Made by a program: the position numbers and the translations under genes | The notes under the pieces: model-generated | Seen by the model: the letters and a program-made list of their open reading frames with translations, nothing else | What the model was told of the DNA's origin: nothing | Database searches by the model: none | Shown: piece after piece, positions 35,236-45,305 of the stretch | Layout: each line of letters begins with the position of its first letter | Numbering within the stretch: position 1 is the first letter of the stretch | Assembly: GCA_963811365.1 (NCBI GenBank) | Contig: CAWEQW010000008.1 | Location: 124,001-188,000 of the forward strand | Length of the DNA: 64,000 bases | DNA from: CAWEQW01 sp963811365 | GTDB lineage: Bacteria; Actinomycetota; Actinomycetes; Propionibacteriales; Nocardioidaceae | Direction: 5' to 3'

Positions 35236-35250
35236 GTCACATTCGTCACA
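35236..35250 (+). promoter_or_regulatory. MtrA-like direct repeat upstream of the LysM transglycosylase
   Basis: GTCACA at 35236-35241 and again at 35245-35250, exactly 9 bp apart. This fits the GTCACA-n3 tandem pattern described for the actinobacterial response regulator MtrA, which controls wall hydrolases. It is 44 bp before GTG 35294. Confidence 0.5.
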
Positions 35251-35293
35251 CCAGTCTCGACAGCACCACCGCGCGACGAAGGGACGCACCCTG

Positions 35294-36211
35294 GTGACCT
35301 CCGCCGCCCTGCTCGACCTCGCCCGTCCGGCGCTGCGCCGAGCTGCGCTGGCCTGTGCCGTCGGCGGAGTCGTGGGCGGGGGCGTCCTGGTCGGCGCCCC
35401 GCCGACCGGTCCGCCCGGGCGCAGAGCGGGGGCCGTCGCCGTCCCCATGACGGTCGGCGGCCTCGAGCTGACCGCCGCGCACCCGCAGCACCCGCGGCGC
35501 GGCCACCCCTGGCACCGGCACGCCGGGCGCTGGATCCTTCCGCACACCGTGCGCCGCGGCGAGACCGCGACCGGCCTCGCGGTCCGCTACCACGCCTGGA
35601 CCGACGAGCTCATGGCGCTGAACCACCTGCGCAAGCGTGCCGTGCTGTACGTCGGCGAGCACCTGCGGATCCCCGTGGTGCTGTCGGCCTGGCGCCGCGA
35701 CCACGCGCGCCCCCGCCCGCACCGCCACGGCCACGGGCACCGGCATCACCAGGCCGGCCACCACGACCACCGGCACCGGCACCGGCAGCACTGGCGCAAC
35801 GCCGGCGCGTCCCGCACCCAGGTGCGGCACACCGTCGTACGCACCGCGCACCGCCACGGCGTGAACCCCGACCTGGCGCTCGCCATCGCCTGGCACGAGT
35901 CGGGCTGGCAGCAGCACGTGGTCTCGAGTGCGCATGCCGTCGGGGTGATGCAGGTGCTGCCCTCGACCGGGCGGTGGATGTCGGCGTACGTCGGCCGCAG
36001 GCTGAACGTCTACGGCATGCACGACAACGTCACGGCGGGAGTGGTCCTGGTCAGGGTGCTGCGCGGCCAGACCGGACCCAGGCGCGCGATCGGCGCCTAC
36101 TACCAGGGGCTGGGCTCCGTCCGGCGCCACGGGATGTTCCACTCGACCCGGCACTACGTGGCGACGGTCCGGGCGCTCAAGCACCGGCTCGCGCACGGCT
36201 GGCGCCCCTGA
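35294..36211 (+). CDS. LysM-domain lytic transglycosylase, secreted
   Basis: 305 residues. N-terminal membrane/signal segment at about residues 14-36. LysM at about 78-125 (HTVRRGETATGLAVRYH, MALNHLRKRAVLYVGEHLRIP). A His-rich linker at about 137-168 holds 13 His in 32 residues. The SLT-type catalytic domain at about 180-300 has IAWHESGWQQHVVSSAHAVG, with Glu in HESGW the likely catalytic acid, then GVMQVLPSTG and AIGAYYQGLGSV. Cleaves glycan strands. GTG 35294 is chosen for the signal segment. Spacing and the MtrA-like repeats support control by wall-remodelling signals. Confidence 0.88.
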   Translation: MTSAALLDLARPALRRAALACAVGGVVGGGVLVGAPPTGPPGRRAGAVAVPMTVGGLELTAAHPQHPRRGHPWHRHAGRWILPHTVRRGETATGLAVRYHAWTDELMALNHLRKRAVLYVGEHLRIPVVLSAWRRDHARPRPHRHGHGHRHHQAGHHDHRHRHRQHWRNAGASRTQVRHTVVRTAHRHGVNPDLALAIAWHESGWQQHVVSSAHAVGVMQVLPSTGRWMSAYVGRRLNVYGMHDNVTAGVVLVRVLRGQTGPRRAIGAYYQGLGSVRRHGMFHSTRHYVATVRALKHRLAHGWRP

Positions 36212-36303
36212 GCGGTCGCCGCGAGGTCCCCGAGGAGTCGACGCCGGGTGAGAAAAGCCACGCCGACCGCCTGCCGAGGTGGGGTCTGGACCGGCTGCGC
36301 ACC

Positions 36304-36309
36304 TAAAAT
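36304..36309 (+). promoter_or_regulatory. -10 box TAAAAT upstream of the PASTA kinase
   Basis: TAAAAT is a strikingly AT-rich hexamer in this GC-rich gap, 58 nt before the chosen kinase start. No clear -35. Confidence 0.5.
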
Positions 36310-36366
36310 CGGTGTCCGGGCCGGGTGCCTTCCCCACTCCTGGCCGCCAGCGTGGAGGACACCGAC

Positions 36367-38301
36367 GTGGACAGGACTGTCGCCGACCCGATGATCGGGC
36401 GCGTTCTCGACGGTCGCTACCGCGTCGGGCCGAGGATCGCCCGCGGCGGGATGGCGACCGTCTACGAGGCGACCGACCTCCGGCTGGACCGCGTCTGCGC
36501 GCTCAAGATCATGCACACCGGGCTCGGCGACGACGACGACTTCGCGGGCCGGTTCGTCCGTGAGGCGCGCTCGGCCGCCCGGCTGTCGCACCCCAACGTG
36601 GTCTCGGTGTTCGACCAGGGCGACGACGACGGCGCGCTCTTCCTGGCGATGGAGTACGTCCCCGGCCACACCCTGCGCGACCTGGTCCGCGCCGAGGCCC
36701 CGCTGTCCCCGGCCCGCGCGCTGGCCCTGCTCGACCCGGTGCTCGCCGCGCTCGCCGCCGCGCACCAGGCCGGCATCGTGCACCGCGACGTGAAGCCCGA
36801 GAACGTCCTGATCGCCGACGACGGCCGGGTCAAGGTCGCCGACTTCGGGCTGGCCCGCGCGGTGAGCGCGGAGACCCAGCACACCGCGACCGGCGCCGTG
36901 CTCATCGGCACGGTCTCCTACCTGTCTCCCGAGCTGGTCGTGGAGGGCCGCTCCGACGCGCGCTCCGACGTGTACGCGGTCGGCGTGCTGCTCTACGAGA
37001 TGCTCACCGGCCACAAGCCCCACGAGGGCGACTCCCCCATCACGGTCGCCTGGAAGCACGTCCACGAGGATGTGCCGCCGCCGTCGCGCGACGTCTCCGG
37101 GATCCCGCCGTACGTCGACGCGCTGGTCGCGCGCGCCACGGCACGCGACCCGCAGCTGCGTCCGGCCGACGCGCGGGTGCTGCAGCACCAGGTGCGCCGG
37201 GTGCGCGCGGCGCTCGACCACGGCGTCGTCGACGACCCCGACCTCACCGCCGACCTCACCCCGACCGTGACCGTGCCGGGCCTGGACAGCATCGACTACG
37301 TCGTCGAGGACGCCCCGCGGATCGTGGACCCCTCCCGGGTGGGCGACGAGCCGGACTCCGAGCACACCTCGGTCATCGGTGCGGCGGCGGCCCGCCGGCA
37401 GGCGGCCGGGCCGGGGCCACGGCGGCCGCGGCGCGGCCGGATGCTGCTGGTCCTGGTGCTGCTGCTCGCGGTGCTGGCGGGTGGCTGGTGGTTCGGCATC
37501 GGCCGCTACACGACCACACCGGCCGTCGTCGACCTCACCTCCTCGCAGGCACGCACCAGGGTCGCCGCCGCCGGGCTCGGCTTCGACATCGCGAACCAGC
37601 GGTTCTCCGAGACGGTGCCGCCCGGCTCCGTGGTGAGCACCGACCCCTCGGCGGGCTCCCGGGTGCTCAAGGACGGCACGGTGCACGCGGTGGTCTCGAA
37701 GGGACCCGAGCGCTACCCGGTCCCCGCGCTGCGCGGCATGACCCTGGACGAGGCCCGCCGGGCGCTCCGCGGCGACCACCTCCTCGTCGGCAGCACGACC
37801 CGCCGCTACGACGAGCAGGTCGCGGTCGGGGTCGTCCTCGCGTCGGAGCCGGGGCCGCGGGCGGAGGTGCGCCGCAACACCAGCGTCGACCTGGTCCTGA
37901 GCAAGGGCCCCCGACCGGTCAGGATCACCGACTGGACCGGCCGGGACGCCGACCAGGCGCGCCGGTCGCTGGTGCGGCAGGGCTTCAAGGTGAGCTCCCA
38001 CCGGCAGCACGACGACACCGTGCCGAAGGGGCAGGTCATCGCCCAGACGCCGGACACCGGCAAGGGCTTCCGCGGTGACCGGATCCGGCTCGTCGTCTCG
38101 CAGGGCCCGGTCCTCGTCCCGGTGCCCAAGGTGACCGGGATGGGCATCGGCGACGCGACCAGCACGCTGCAGGCCGCCGGCTTCGAGGTCGCCACCTCGC
38201 ACTCCCGCCTGTACGTCGGCCTGGGCTTCGTCGTGAAGCAGAGCCCCGGAAGCGGTGACCGGGCCCCCAAGGGCAGCACGGTCACGCTCTCCCTGGTCTG
38301 A
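36367..38301 (+). CDS. pknL: Ser/Thr protein kinase with four PASTA repeats (PknL/PknB type)
   Basis: 644 residues. Kinase domain at residues about 15-275: ATP loop RIARGGMATVYEA, catalytic loop IVHRDVKPENVLI near 137-149, DFGLAR near 158, activation segment with GTVSYLSPE. A juxtamembrane stretch, one membrane helix (about 358-378) and four outside PASTA units (380-644) follow, which sense muropeptides or lipid II. GTG 36367 is preferred because GGAGGAC precedes it and family members begin VDRTVADP; earlier GTGs at 36325 and 36352 are possible. Placement beside the Rv2175c-like gene and upstream of aroG matches mycobacterial pknL. Confidence 0.92.
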   Translation: MDRTVADPMIGRVLDGRYRVGPRIARGGMATVYEATDLRLDRVCALKIMHTGLGDDDDFAGRFVREARSAARLSHPNVVSVFDQGDDDGALFLAMEYVPGHTLRDLVRAEAPLSPARALALLDPVLAALAAAHQAGIVHRDVKPENVLIADDGRVKVADFGLARAVSAETQHTATGAVLIGTVSYLSPELVVEGRSDARSDVYAVGVLLYEMLTGHKPHEGDSPITVAWKHVHEDVPPPSRDVSGIPPYVDALVARATARDPQLRPADARVLQHQVRRVRAALDHGVVDDPDLTADLTPTVTVPGLDSIDYVVEDAPRIVDPSRVGDEPDSEHTSVIGAAAARRQAAGPGPRRPRRGRMLLVLVLLLAVLAGGWWFGIGRYTTTPAVVDLTSSQARTRVAAAGLGFDIANQRFSETVPPGSVVSTDPSAGSRVLKDGTVHAVVSKGPERYPVPALRGMTLDEARRALRGDHLLVGSTTRRYDEQVAVGVVLASEPGPRAEVRRNTSVDLVLSKGPRPVRITDWTGRDADQARRSLVRQGFKVSSHRQHDDTVPKGQVIAQTPDTGKGFRGDRIRLVVSQGPVLVPVPKVTGMGIGDATSTLQAAGFEVATSHSRLYVGLGFVVKQSPGSGDRAPKGSTVTLSLV

Positions 38302-38316
38302 CCCCCCCTCGGCCCT

Positions 38317-38337
38317 CCCCGCCGTTCCCCGGCGGGG
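38317..38337 (+). terminator. Hairpin terminator after the PASTA kinase
   Basis: CCCCGCCG (38317-38324), loop TTCCC, CGGCGGGG (38330-38337): perfect 8-bp stem 16 bp after the stop codon. Confidence 0.7.
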
Positions 38338-38392
38338 TCGGCCCTGGACGCCCTATCGTGCCAGGCAGTGGCGCCCACCCAGAAGACCTCCG

Positions 38393-39670
38393 ATGACTGC
38401 TCCCGACGCACCCGGACGCCGCGCACTCCTCGCGCGGCTGGACGGACCCCTGTTCGTGTTCGCCGCCCTGGCTGCGGTCTGGCTGGCCTACCTGCTGCTG
38501 CGCGCGAGCCTGCACTTCGGCTGGCAGCTGCTGCTCGTGGTGGTGTTCTGGGTCCTCGCCGCATACCTGGTCCTCCCCCGGCTCCACCGGGTCCTCACCC
38601 GGGTCTACACACCCGGCTACTTCATCGGCCGCACCCGCACGAGCGACGGCCTGCTCGGCGACCCGGTGAACCTCGGGCTGCTCGGGCAGGAGGCCCAGGT
38701 GCACGTCGCCATGAGCGCGGCGGGGTGGATCCGCGCGGACGAGGTGACGCTGGCCAGCAGCCTGCGCATCGTCAGCGGCACGGTGACCCGGAAGAGCTAC
38801 CCGGAGGCCCCGGTCAGCCCGCTGCACCTGTTCGGCCGCCAGCAGGACTTCGCCTACCAGCAGGAGGTGGCGGGGAGCCCCTCGAAACGGCACCACGTGC
38901 GGTTCTGGCGCTGCCCGCGGGGCTGGATGCTGCCCGGGGGCTACGCGGTGGACTGGCTGGCCGCCGGGACCTACGACCGCAGCGTGGGGCTGTCCCTGAT
39001 GACCTTCCAGGTCACGCACCGGATCGCCCCCGACATCGACACCGAGCGCGACTACATCGTGGGCAGCATCACCGGGTCGACACCCGACGCGCGGGTCCGG
39101 GTGATCCGCAACTTCTCCACGGGCTACCACTCCCGCAACGGCGGGGGCGACGAGATCGTCACCGACGGCGACCTCCCGGTGGTGGATCTCGTCGCCGTTC
39201 CCGCACCGGCGGCCGCGCCCGTGGTGACCGACAGTCGGGACCGTCGACCCGCGCCGACCGCGTTCGGCGCCGGCGTCGCGCTGGCGCGCGGCGTGCTCGG
39301 CGCCATTCTCGCGGTCGCCATCCTCGTGTCGCCCTCGGGCGTCGACCTCGGCGGGACGCGAGGCAGCGGGGCTGCCGCGGCGGTGGTGGTCGCCATGGTG
39401 GCGGCCATAGACATCGCGCTGGGCCTGGCGACCTATGCCGGCCGGAACTGGGCGCGCGTGGTGCTGATGCTGTTCTGTGTCAGCACGGTCCTGGGCGCGT
39501 TCGTCGCCGCCAGCAGCACCGGTACGCAGCCGACCCTCGGCTCCGGCCTCCCGGTGGTCTCGCTCGGGATCCTGGTGCTCATCGCCCTGACCAGCGACCG
39601 CTCCCGGGTGTACGCCGAACGTCGGCGGGACCACCCCGCCCAGCCGGTCCCGGCCTCGGCGACCGGCTGA
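38393..39670 (+). CDS. LssY_C-domain membrane protein
   Basis: 425 residues. Two membrane helices at about residues 20-65, then an LssY C-terminal-type domain (GYFIGRTRTSDGLLGDPVNLGLLG, SLRIVSGTVTRKSYPEAPVSPLHLFGR, QQDFAYQQEV). Three or four further helices lie in the last 150 residues. LssY_C occurs in envelope-associated proteins, often with PAP2 phosphatases, but its action is unknown. ATG 38393 is the first in-frame start after the kinase terminator; CCTCCG precedes it, so the ribosome site is not obvious. TATCGT at 38354 may be its -10. Confidence 0.78.
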   Translation: MTAPDAPGRRALLARLDGPLFVFAALAAVWLAYLLLRASLHFGWQLLLVVVFWVLAAYLVLPRLHRVLTRVYTPGYFIGRTRTSDGLLGDPVNLGLLGQEAQVHVAMSAAGWIRADEVTLASSLRIVSGTVTRKSYPEAPVSPLHLFGRQQDFAYQQEVAGSPSKRHHVRFWRCPRGWMLPGGYAVDWLAAGTYDRSVGLSLMTFQVTHRIAPDIDTERDYIVGSITGSTPDARVRVIRNFSTGYHSRNGGGDEIVTDGDLPVVDLVAVPAPAAAPVVTDSRDRRPAPTAFGAGVALARGVLGAILAVAILVSPSGVDLGGTRGSGAAAAVVVAMVAAIDIALGLATYAGRNWARVVLMLFCVSTVLGAFVAASSTGTQPTLGSGLPVVSLGILVLIALTSDRSRVYAERRRDHPAQPVPASATG

Positions 39671-39683
39671 GGAGTGCGCCGCA

Positions 39684-39689
39684 TAGGGT
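39684..39689 (+). promoter_or_regulatory. -10-like box TAGGGT before endonuclease IV
   Basis: TAGGGT ends 7 nt before GTG 39697. Leaderless arrangement. Confidence 0.45.
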
Positions 39690-39696
39690 TGCCGGC

Positions 39697-40551
39697 GTGC
39701 GCAACCCCGTCGGCACCCACGTCAAGGTCGGCAAGGGCCTCGTCGCCGGCGCTCTGGCGGACGCCGAGCGGATCGGCGCCGAGGCGATCCAGCTCTTCGT
39801 CGGCAACCCGCGCGGCTGGGCGCAGTCCGCCGGTGACCCGCTGCGCGACGCGGCGTTCCGGGAGGCCACCGCGGCCACCGGGATGCGGGTCTTCGTGCAC
39901 ACGCCGTACCTGGTGAACCTCGGCTCACCGACCCCGACGACGTACGAGCGGTCCGTGGCGTCGGTCGCGCACAACCTTCGCCGCGCCGTCGAGATCGGGG
40001 CCGAGGGCGTCGTCGTGCACACCGGCTCGTGTGTGGCGCAGACCGACGGCGGCGGGGCGGCGGCGCTGCGGCAGGTGCGCGACGGCCTGCTGCCGCTCCT
40101 GGACCTGCTGCCCGACGACGGACCGTGGGTGCTGCTGGAGCCCACCGCGGGGCAGGGACGGTCGCTCTGCGCCGGCGTGGAGGACCTCGCGGCGTACCTC
40201 GACGCGCTCGACCACCACCCGCGCGCGGGGATCTGCCTGGACACCTGCCACGTCTTCGCCTCCGGAGCGCCGCTCGACGAGCCCGGTGGCGCCACCCACA
40301 CGGTCGAGCGGCTCGTCGAGCTGGCCGGGCCGGGCCGGCTCCGGCTGGTGCACGCGAACGACTCGATGGACGTGCGCGGCGCCTCCAAGGACCGTCACCA
40401 GCGGCTCGGCGAGGGGCACATCGGGCTGCGCGCGTTCGAGGAGCTGCTCGCCCATCCCGCGACCGACGGTGTCCCGTTCATCCTCGAGACGCCCGGCTCG
40501 AGGGACGCCGGCGACCCCCAGATCGGGCTGCTGAAGAGGCTGCGCCAGTGA
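39697..40551 (+). CDS. nfo: Endonuclease IV (AP endonuclease)
   Basis: 284 residues. TIM-barrel AP endonuclease that nicks 5' of abasic sites. Zn ligands are spread over FVHTPYLVNL (near residue 69), VVVHTGSCV, VLLEPTAGQG, ICLDTCHVFASG and VHANDS, with the C-terminal FILETPG glutamate. These are all canonical. The start is GTG 39697, placed by the TAGGGT box. The stop overlaps the EamA start by GTGA. Confidence 0.95.
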   Translation: MRNPVGTHVKVGKGLVAGALADAERIGAEAIQLFVGNPRGWAQSAGDPLRDAAFREATAATGMRVFVHTPYLVNLGSPTPTTYERSVASVAHNLRRAVEIGAEGVVVHTGSCVAQTDGGGAAALRQVRDGLLPLLDLLPDDGPWVLLEPTAGQGRSLCAGVEDLAAYLDALDHHPRAGICLDTCHVFASGAPLDEPGGATHTVERLVELAGPGRLRLVHANDSMDVRGASKDRHQRLGEGHIGLRAFEELLAHPATDGVPFILETPGSRDAGDPQIGLLKRLRQ

Positions 40552-41450
40552 GCAGCCCGGTCGACCCCGGCCGGGCCACGCTGCCGGCCACCCTGGCCCT
40601 GCTGGCGATCACCGCGTGCTGGGGCTCGACGTTCTTCCTCACCAAGGACCTGCTGCACCGGATGCCGGTGCTCGACTTCCTGGCGGTGCGGTTCGCGATC
40701 GCGTCGGCGGCCTTCCTCCTGATCGCACCGCGGGCGTTGCGCCGGCTGCCTCGCAGGGCCGTGTGGGCCGGTGTCGTGCTGGGTCTGCTGTACGGCGTCG
40801 CGCAGATCCTGCAGACCGCCGGCCTGGCCCGCACGTCGGCGAGCGTGTCGGGCTTCATCACCGGGATGTACGTCGTCTGCACACCGCTGTTCGCCGCCGT
40901 CCTGCTGCGCCAGCGGATCACCGCCCTGACCTGGGCAGCGGTCGGTCTGGCGGTGCTCGGGCTCGGCGTGCTCACCCTCAGCGGCCTCAGCGTGGGCTTC
41001 GGCGAGGCGCTGGTGTTCGTCGCGGCACTGCTCTACGCGTTGCACATCGTCGGGCTCGGCGCCTGGAGCACGGTCGACGACGCGATCGGGATGACCGTCG
41101 TCCAGCTGCTGGTGATCACCGTGGTGTGCTTCGTCGCGACCGTCCCCGACGGCCTCGTCCTGCCGAGCAGCGTGGGCGACTGGCTCGCGATCGGCTACAT
41201 GGCGGTGTTCGCCGGGGCGCTCGCACTGGCCGGGCAGACGTGGGCGCAGGCGCACCTCCCGCCGACCCGGACCGCGATCATCATGAGCATGGAGCCGGTG
41301 TTCGCCGCGTTCTTCGCGGTGCTGCTCGGCGGTGAGCTGCTCACGCTGCGGATGCTGCTCGGCGGCGCGCTGGTGCTGGCGGCGATGCTGCTCGCCGAGC
41401 TGGCGCCGCGCAGGCACATCGAGAGCGAGGTGCCGCACATCGCGGTCTGA
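40548..41450 (+). CDS. EamA/DMT-superfamily transporter
   Basis: 300 residues, ten predicted membrane helices in two five-helix EamA repeats. The first repeat begins LLAITACWGSTFFLTKDLL and the second begins near residue 150. The loop TRTAIIMSMEPVFAAFFAVLLGGE is the usual EamA signature. Exports or imports a small metabolite, which cannot be named from sequence. GTG 40548 overlaps the nfo stop, so the pair is translationally coupled. Confidence 0.9.
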   Translation: MSSPVDPGRATLPATLALLAITACWGSTFFLTKDLLHRMPVLDFLAVRFAIASAAFLLIAPRALRRLPRRAVWAGVVLGLLYGVAQILQTAGLARTSASVSGFITGMYVVCTPLFAAVLLRQRITALTWAAVGLAVLGLGVLTLSGLSVGFGEALVFVAALLYALHIVGLGAWSTVDDAIGMTVVQLLVITVVCFVATVPDGLVLPSSVGDWLAIGYMAVFAGALALAGQTWAQAHLPPTRTAIIMSMEPVFAAFFAVLLGGELLTLRMLLGGALVLAAMLLAELAPRRHIESEVPHIAV

Positions 41451-42559
41451 CGCGCCCTCCCCGCACCCTCCCCGGCTCGTCTGCGGCCACCCCGCGAGAC
41501 CGACCGGCGGGACCGCGGACGAACCGGGAGGGGGTTGTATCGTTGCCCGCTCACGAGAAGAGGACACACCATGGTCGTCGTCATGACACCGGAGGCAACC
41601 GACGAGGACGTCTCCCGCGTCGTCGAGCGGGTCGAGGGCGTCGGCGGTGAGGCGTTCGTCAGCAAGGGCGTGGTGCGCACCATCATCGGCCTCGTCGGCG
41701 ACATCGACTCCTTCCACGGGCTCAACCTGCGCGGCCTTCCGGGGGTCGCCGACGTGCACCGGATCTCCGACCCGTACAAGCTGGTCAGCCGTCAGCACCA
41801 CCCCGAGCGCAGCACGGTGTGGGTCGGCCGCGACGCGCGCGTCCCGATCGGACCGGACACCTTCACCCTGCTGGCGGGGCCGTGCGCGGTCGAGTCGGCG
41901 CAGCAGACGCTCGAGGCGGCCGAGATGGCCAGGGCCGCCGGCGCCACGCTGCTGCGCGGTGGCGCGTTCAAGCCGCGCACCTCGCCGTACGCCTTCCAGG
42001 GACTCGGCGTCCAGGGGTTGGAGATCCTGGGGAGCGTGCGCGAGGCGACCGGGCTTCCGGTGGTGACCGAGGTGGTCGACGCCCGCGACGTGCGGGTGGT
42101 GGCCGAGTACGCCGACATGCTGCAGGTCGGCACCCGCAACATGGCGAACTTCGGGCTGCTCCAGGCGGTCGGCGAGGCCGGCAGGCCGGTGCTGCTCAAG
42201 CGCGGGATGACCGCCACCATCGAGGAGTGGCTGATGGCCGCCGAGTACATCGCCCAGCGCGGCAACCTCGACGTGGTGCTGTGCGAGCGCGGCATCCGGA
42301 CCTTCGAGCCCAGCACCCGCAACACCCTGGACATCTCCGCGGTGCCGGTCGTGCAGGCGACCAGCCACCTGCCGGTCATCGTCGACCCGTCGCACGCCGC
42401 CGGCCGCCGCGACCTCGTCGTGCCGCTGGCGCGCGCGGCGATCGGGGTCGGCGCCGACGGGGTGATCGTGGACGTGCACCCGGAGCCCGAGACGGCGCTG
42501 TGCGACGGTCCTCAGGCGCTGCACGGTGCCGAGCTGCGGGCGCTCGCCCAGGCGGTGCG

Positions 42560-43581
<1,022 letters not shown>

Positions 43582-43585
<4 letters not shown>

Positions 43586-45000
43586 CCCCCGTGTCCCCGG
43601 TCCGTCGTCGGCGCCGTCGGCGTCGTCGGCGCCGTCGTCGCCGGCGTCGTGCCCGCGGGCGCCGGCGTGGCGGTCCGCAGCATCTCGGCGACCAGGAACG
43701 CCAGCTCCAGGGACTGCACCCGGTTCAGCCGGGGGTCGCACACCGACTCGTAGCGGTGCCCGAGGTCGCCCTCGAGCAACGCCTCGCCGCCGCCCACGCA
43801 CTCGGTGACGTCGTCCCCGGTGAGCTCGACGTGCACGCCACCGGGCCAGGTGCCGAGCGCGCGGTGCACGTCGAAGAAGCCCTGCACCTCGTGGATCACG
43901 TCCTCGAAGGCGCGCGTCTTGTAGCCCGACGACGCCTCGAACGTGTTGCCGTGCATCGGGTCGCAGACCCAGGCGACCGAGACCCCGGCCGCGGTGACCT
44001 TCTCCACCAGCGTCGGCAGCAGGTCGCGGATCTTGGCGGCCCCCATCCGGGTGATGAAGGTGAGCCGGCCCGGCTCGTTGTCGGGGTTCAGCCGCGCGGC
44101 CAGCGAGATCGCGTCGTCGGGCGACGTGGTGGGGCCGAGCTTGACGCCGATCGGGTTGCGGATGTGCGAGAGCAGCTCGACGTGCGCACCGTCGAGCTGT
44201 CGGGTCCGCTCGCCGATCCAGACGAAGTGGCTCGAGACGTCGTACGGCTCCAGGGTCCGGGAGTCGATGCGGGTGAGGGCGTGCTCGTACTCGAGGATCA
44301 GCGCCTCGTGGCTGGAGTGGAAGTCGACGCGGTGGAACTCGTCGGGGTCCGCGCCGATCGCCTGCATGAAGGTCAGCGCACGGTCGATCTCGGCGGCCAG
44401 CTGCTCGTAGCGGCGGCCCACCGGGGAGGACCGGACGAAGTCGGTGTTCCAGGTGTGCACCTGGCGCAGGTCCGCGTAGCCGCCGGTGACGAAGGCGCGC
44501 ACCAGGTTCAGCGTCGAGGCCGAGGAGTGGTAGACCTCCACGAGGCGCTGTGGGTCGGGGACCCGCGCCTGCTCGGTGAACTCGTAGCCGTTGACCGCGT
44601 CGCCCCGGTACGCCGGGAGCGTGACGCCGTTGCGGCTCTCGGTGTCCGAGGAGCGGGGCTTGGCGTACTGCCCCGCCAGCCGCCCGAGCTTCACCACCGG
44701 GACCGAGGCGGCGTAGGTGAGCACGACGGCCATCTGCAGGATCACGCGCAGCTTGTTGCGCACGTTGTCGGCGGTGACGCCGTCGAACGTCTCGGCACAG
44801 TCGCCGCCCTGCAGCAGGAACGCCTCGCCGCGGGCCACCGCGGCCAGCTTGGCCTTGAGCTCGTCGCACTCACCGGCGAACACCAGCGGCGGGACCCCGC
44901 GCAGCCTGGCGACCGCCGCGTCGAGCGCGGCCCGGTCCGGCCACGACGGCTGCTGCGCGGCGCCGCGGGCGTACAGGCTCTCGAGGTCAGGGATCGTCAC
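43582..45000 (-). CDS. aroG: DAHP synthase, type II (AroG, plant-like)
   Basis: 472 residues. Metal ligands and active-site segments: Cys in LLQGGDCAETFDG (near 69), HRVDFHSSHEALILEYE, IGVKLGPTTSPDD, TRMGAAKIRD, His in CDPMHGNT, Glu in ELTGDDVTEC and Asp in CDPRLN. The C-terminal 30 residues are a Thr/Pro/Ala-rich tail not needed for the fold. In mycobacteria this enzyme is activated by chorismate mutase and inhibited by aromatic amino acids. GTG 45000 is 6 nt from a TACCCT box. The aldolase start overlaps its stop. Confidence 0.95.
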
Positions 45001-45006
45001 TGCTCA

Positions 45007-45012
45007 AGGGTA
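45007..45012 (-). promoter_or_regulatory. -10-like box TACCCT before aroG
   Basis: TACCCT ends 6 nt before GTG 45000, giving aroG its own nearly leaderless start apart from the small ORF upstream. Confidence 0.45.
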
Positions 45013-45044
45013 CGACGGGCCCCCCGACGGGCGGTCCGGCCGGC

Positions 45045-45164
45045 TCAGGGGTGGACGAGCGGCATCATGACGATCTCGAACGCCTGGAACGCGACCAGGA
45101 ACACGACCACCGGCAGGGCGAGGTGCCCGAGGGCGGCGACCAGGCGGTGCAGGCTCGGACCCAT
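45045..45164 (-). CDS. 39-residue membrane microprotein upstream of aroG
   Basis: ATG 45164 to TGA 45045. One hydrophobic helix of about 20 residues (LALPVVVFLVAFQAFEIVMM) follows a short amphipathic start. TAGGCC lies 6 nt before the ATG. It sits 44 bp upstream of aroG and 141 bp after recQ, same strand. I do not recognise the family; similar tiny ORFs beside aroG in other actinobacteria would confirm it. It may be a regulatory or membrane-anchoring peptide, but no function is claimed. Confidence 0.5.
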   Translation of the reverse strand: MGPSLHRLVAALGHLALPVVVFLVAFQAFEIVMMPLVHP

Positions 45165-45305
45165 ACCTCAGGCCTACTCCCCCACCGCGGCGTCTGGCCA
45201 GGGCTGCGGCGGCTCCCTTCCGGCACTCTGCTCACCGGCAGCCCACGAGCCTCCTGTCGTCCCAGCCGTCGGGGATCCGGAGCCGGCCGACCCGTCCCGC
45301 CGGGC

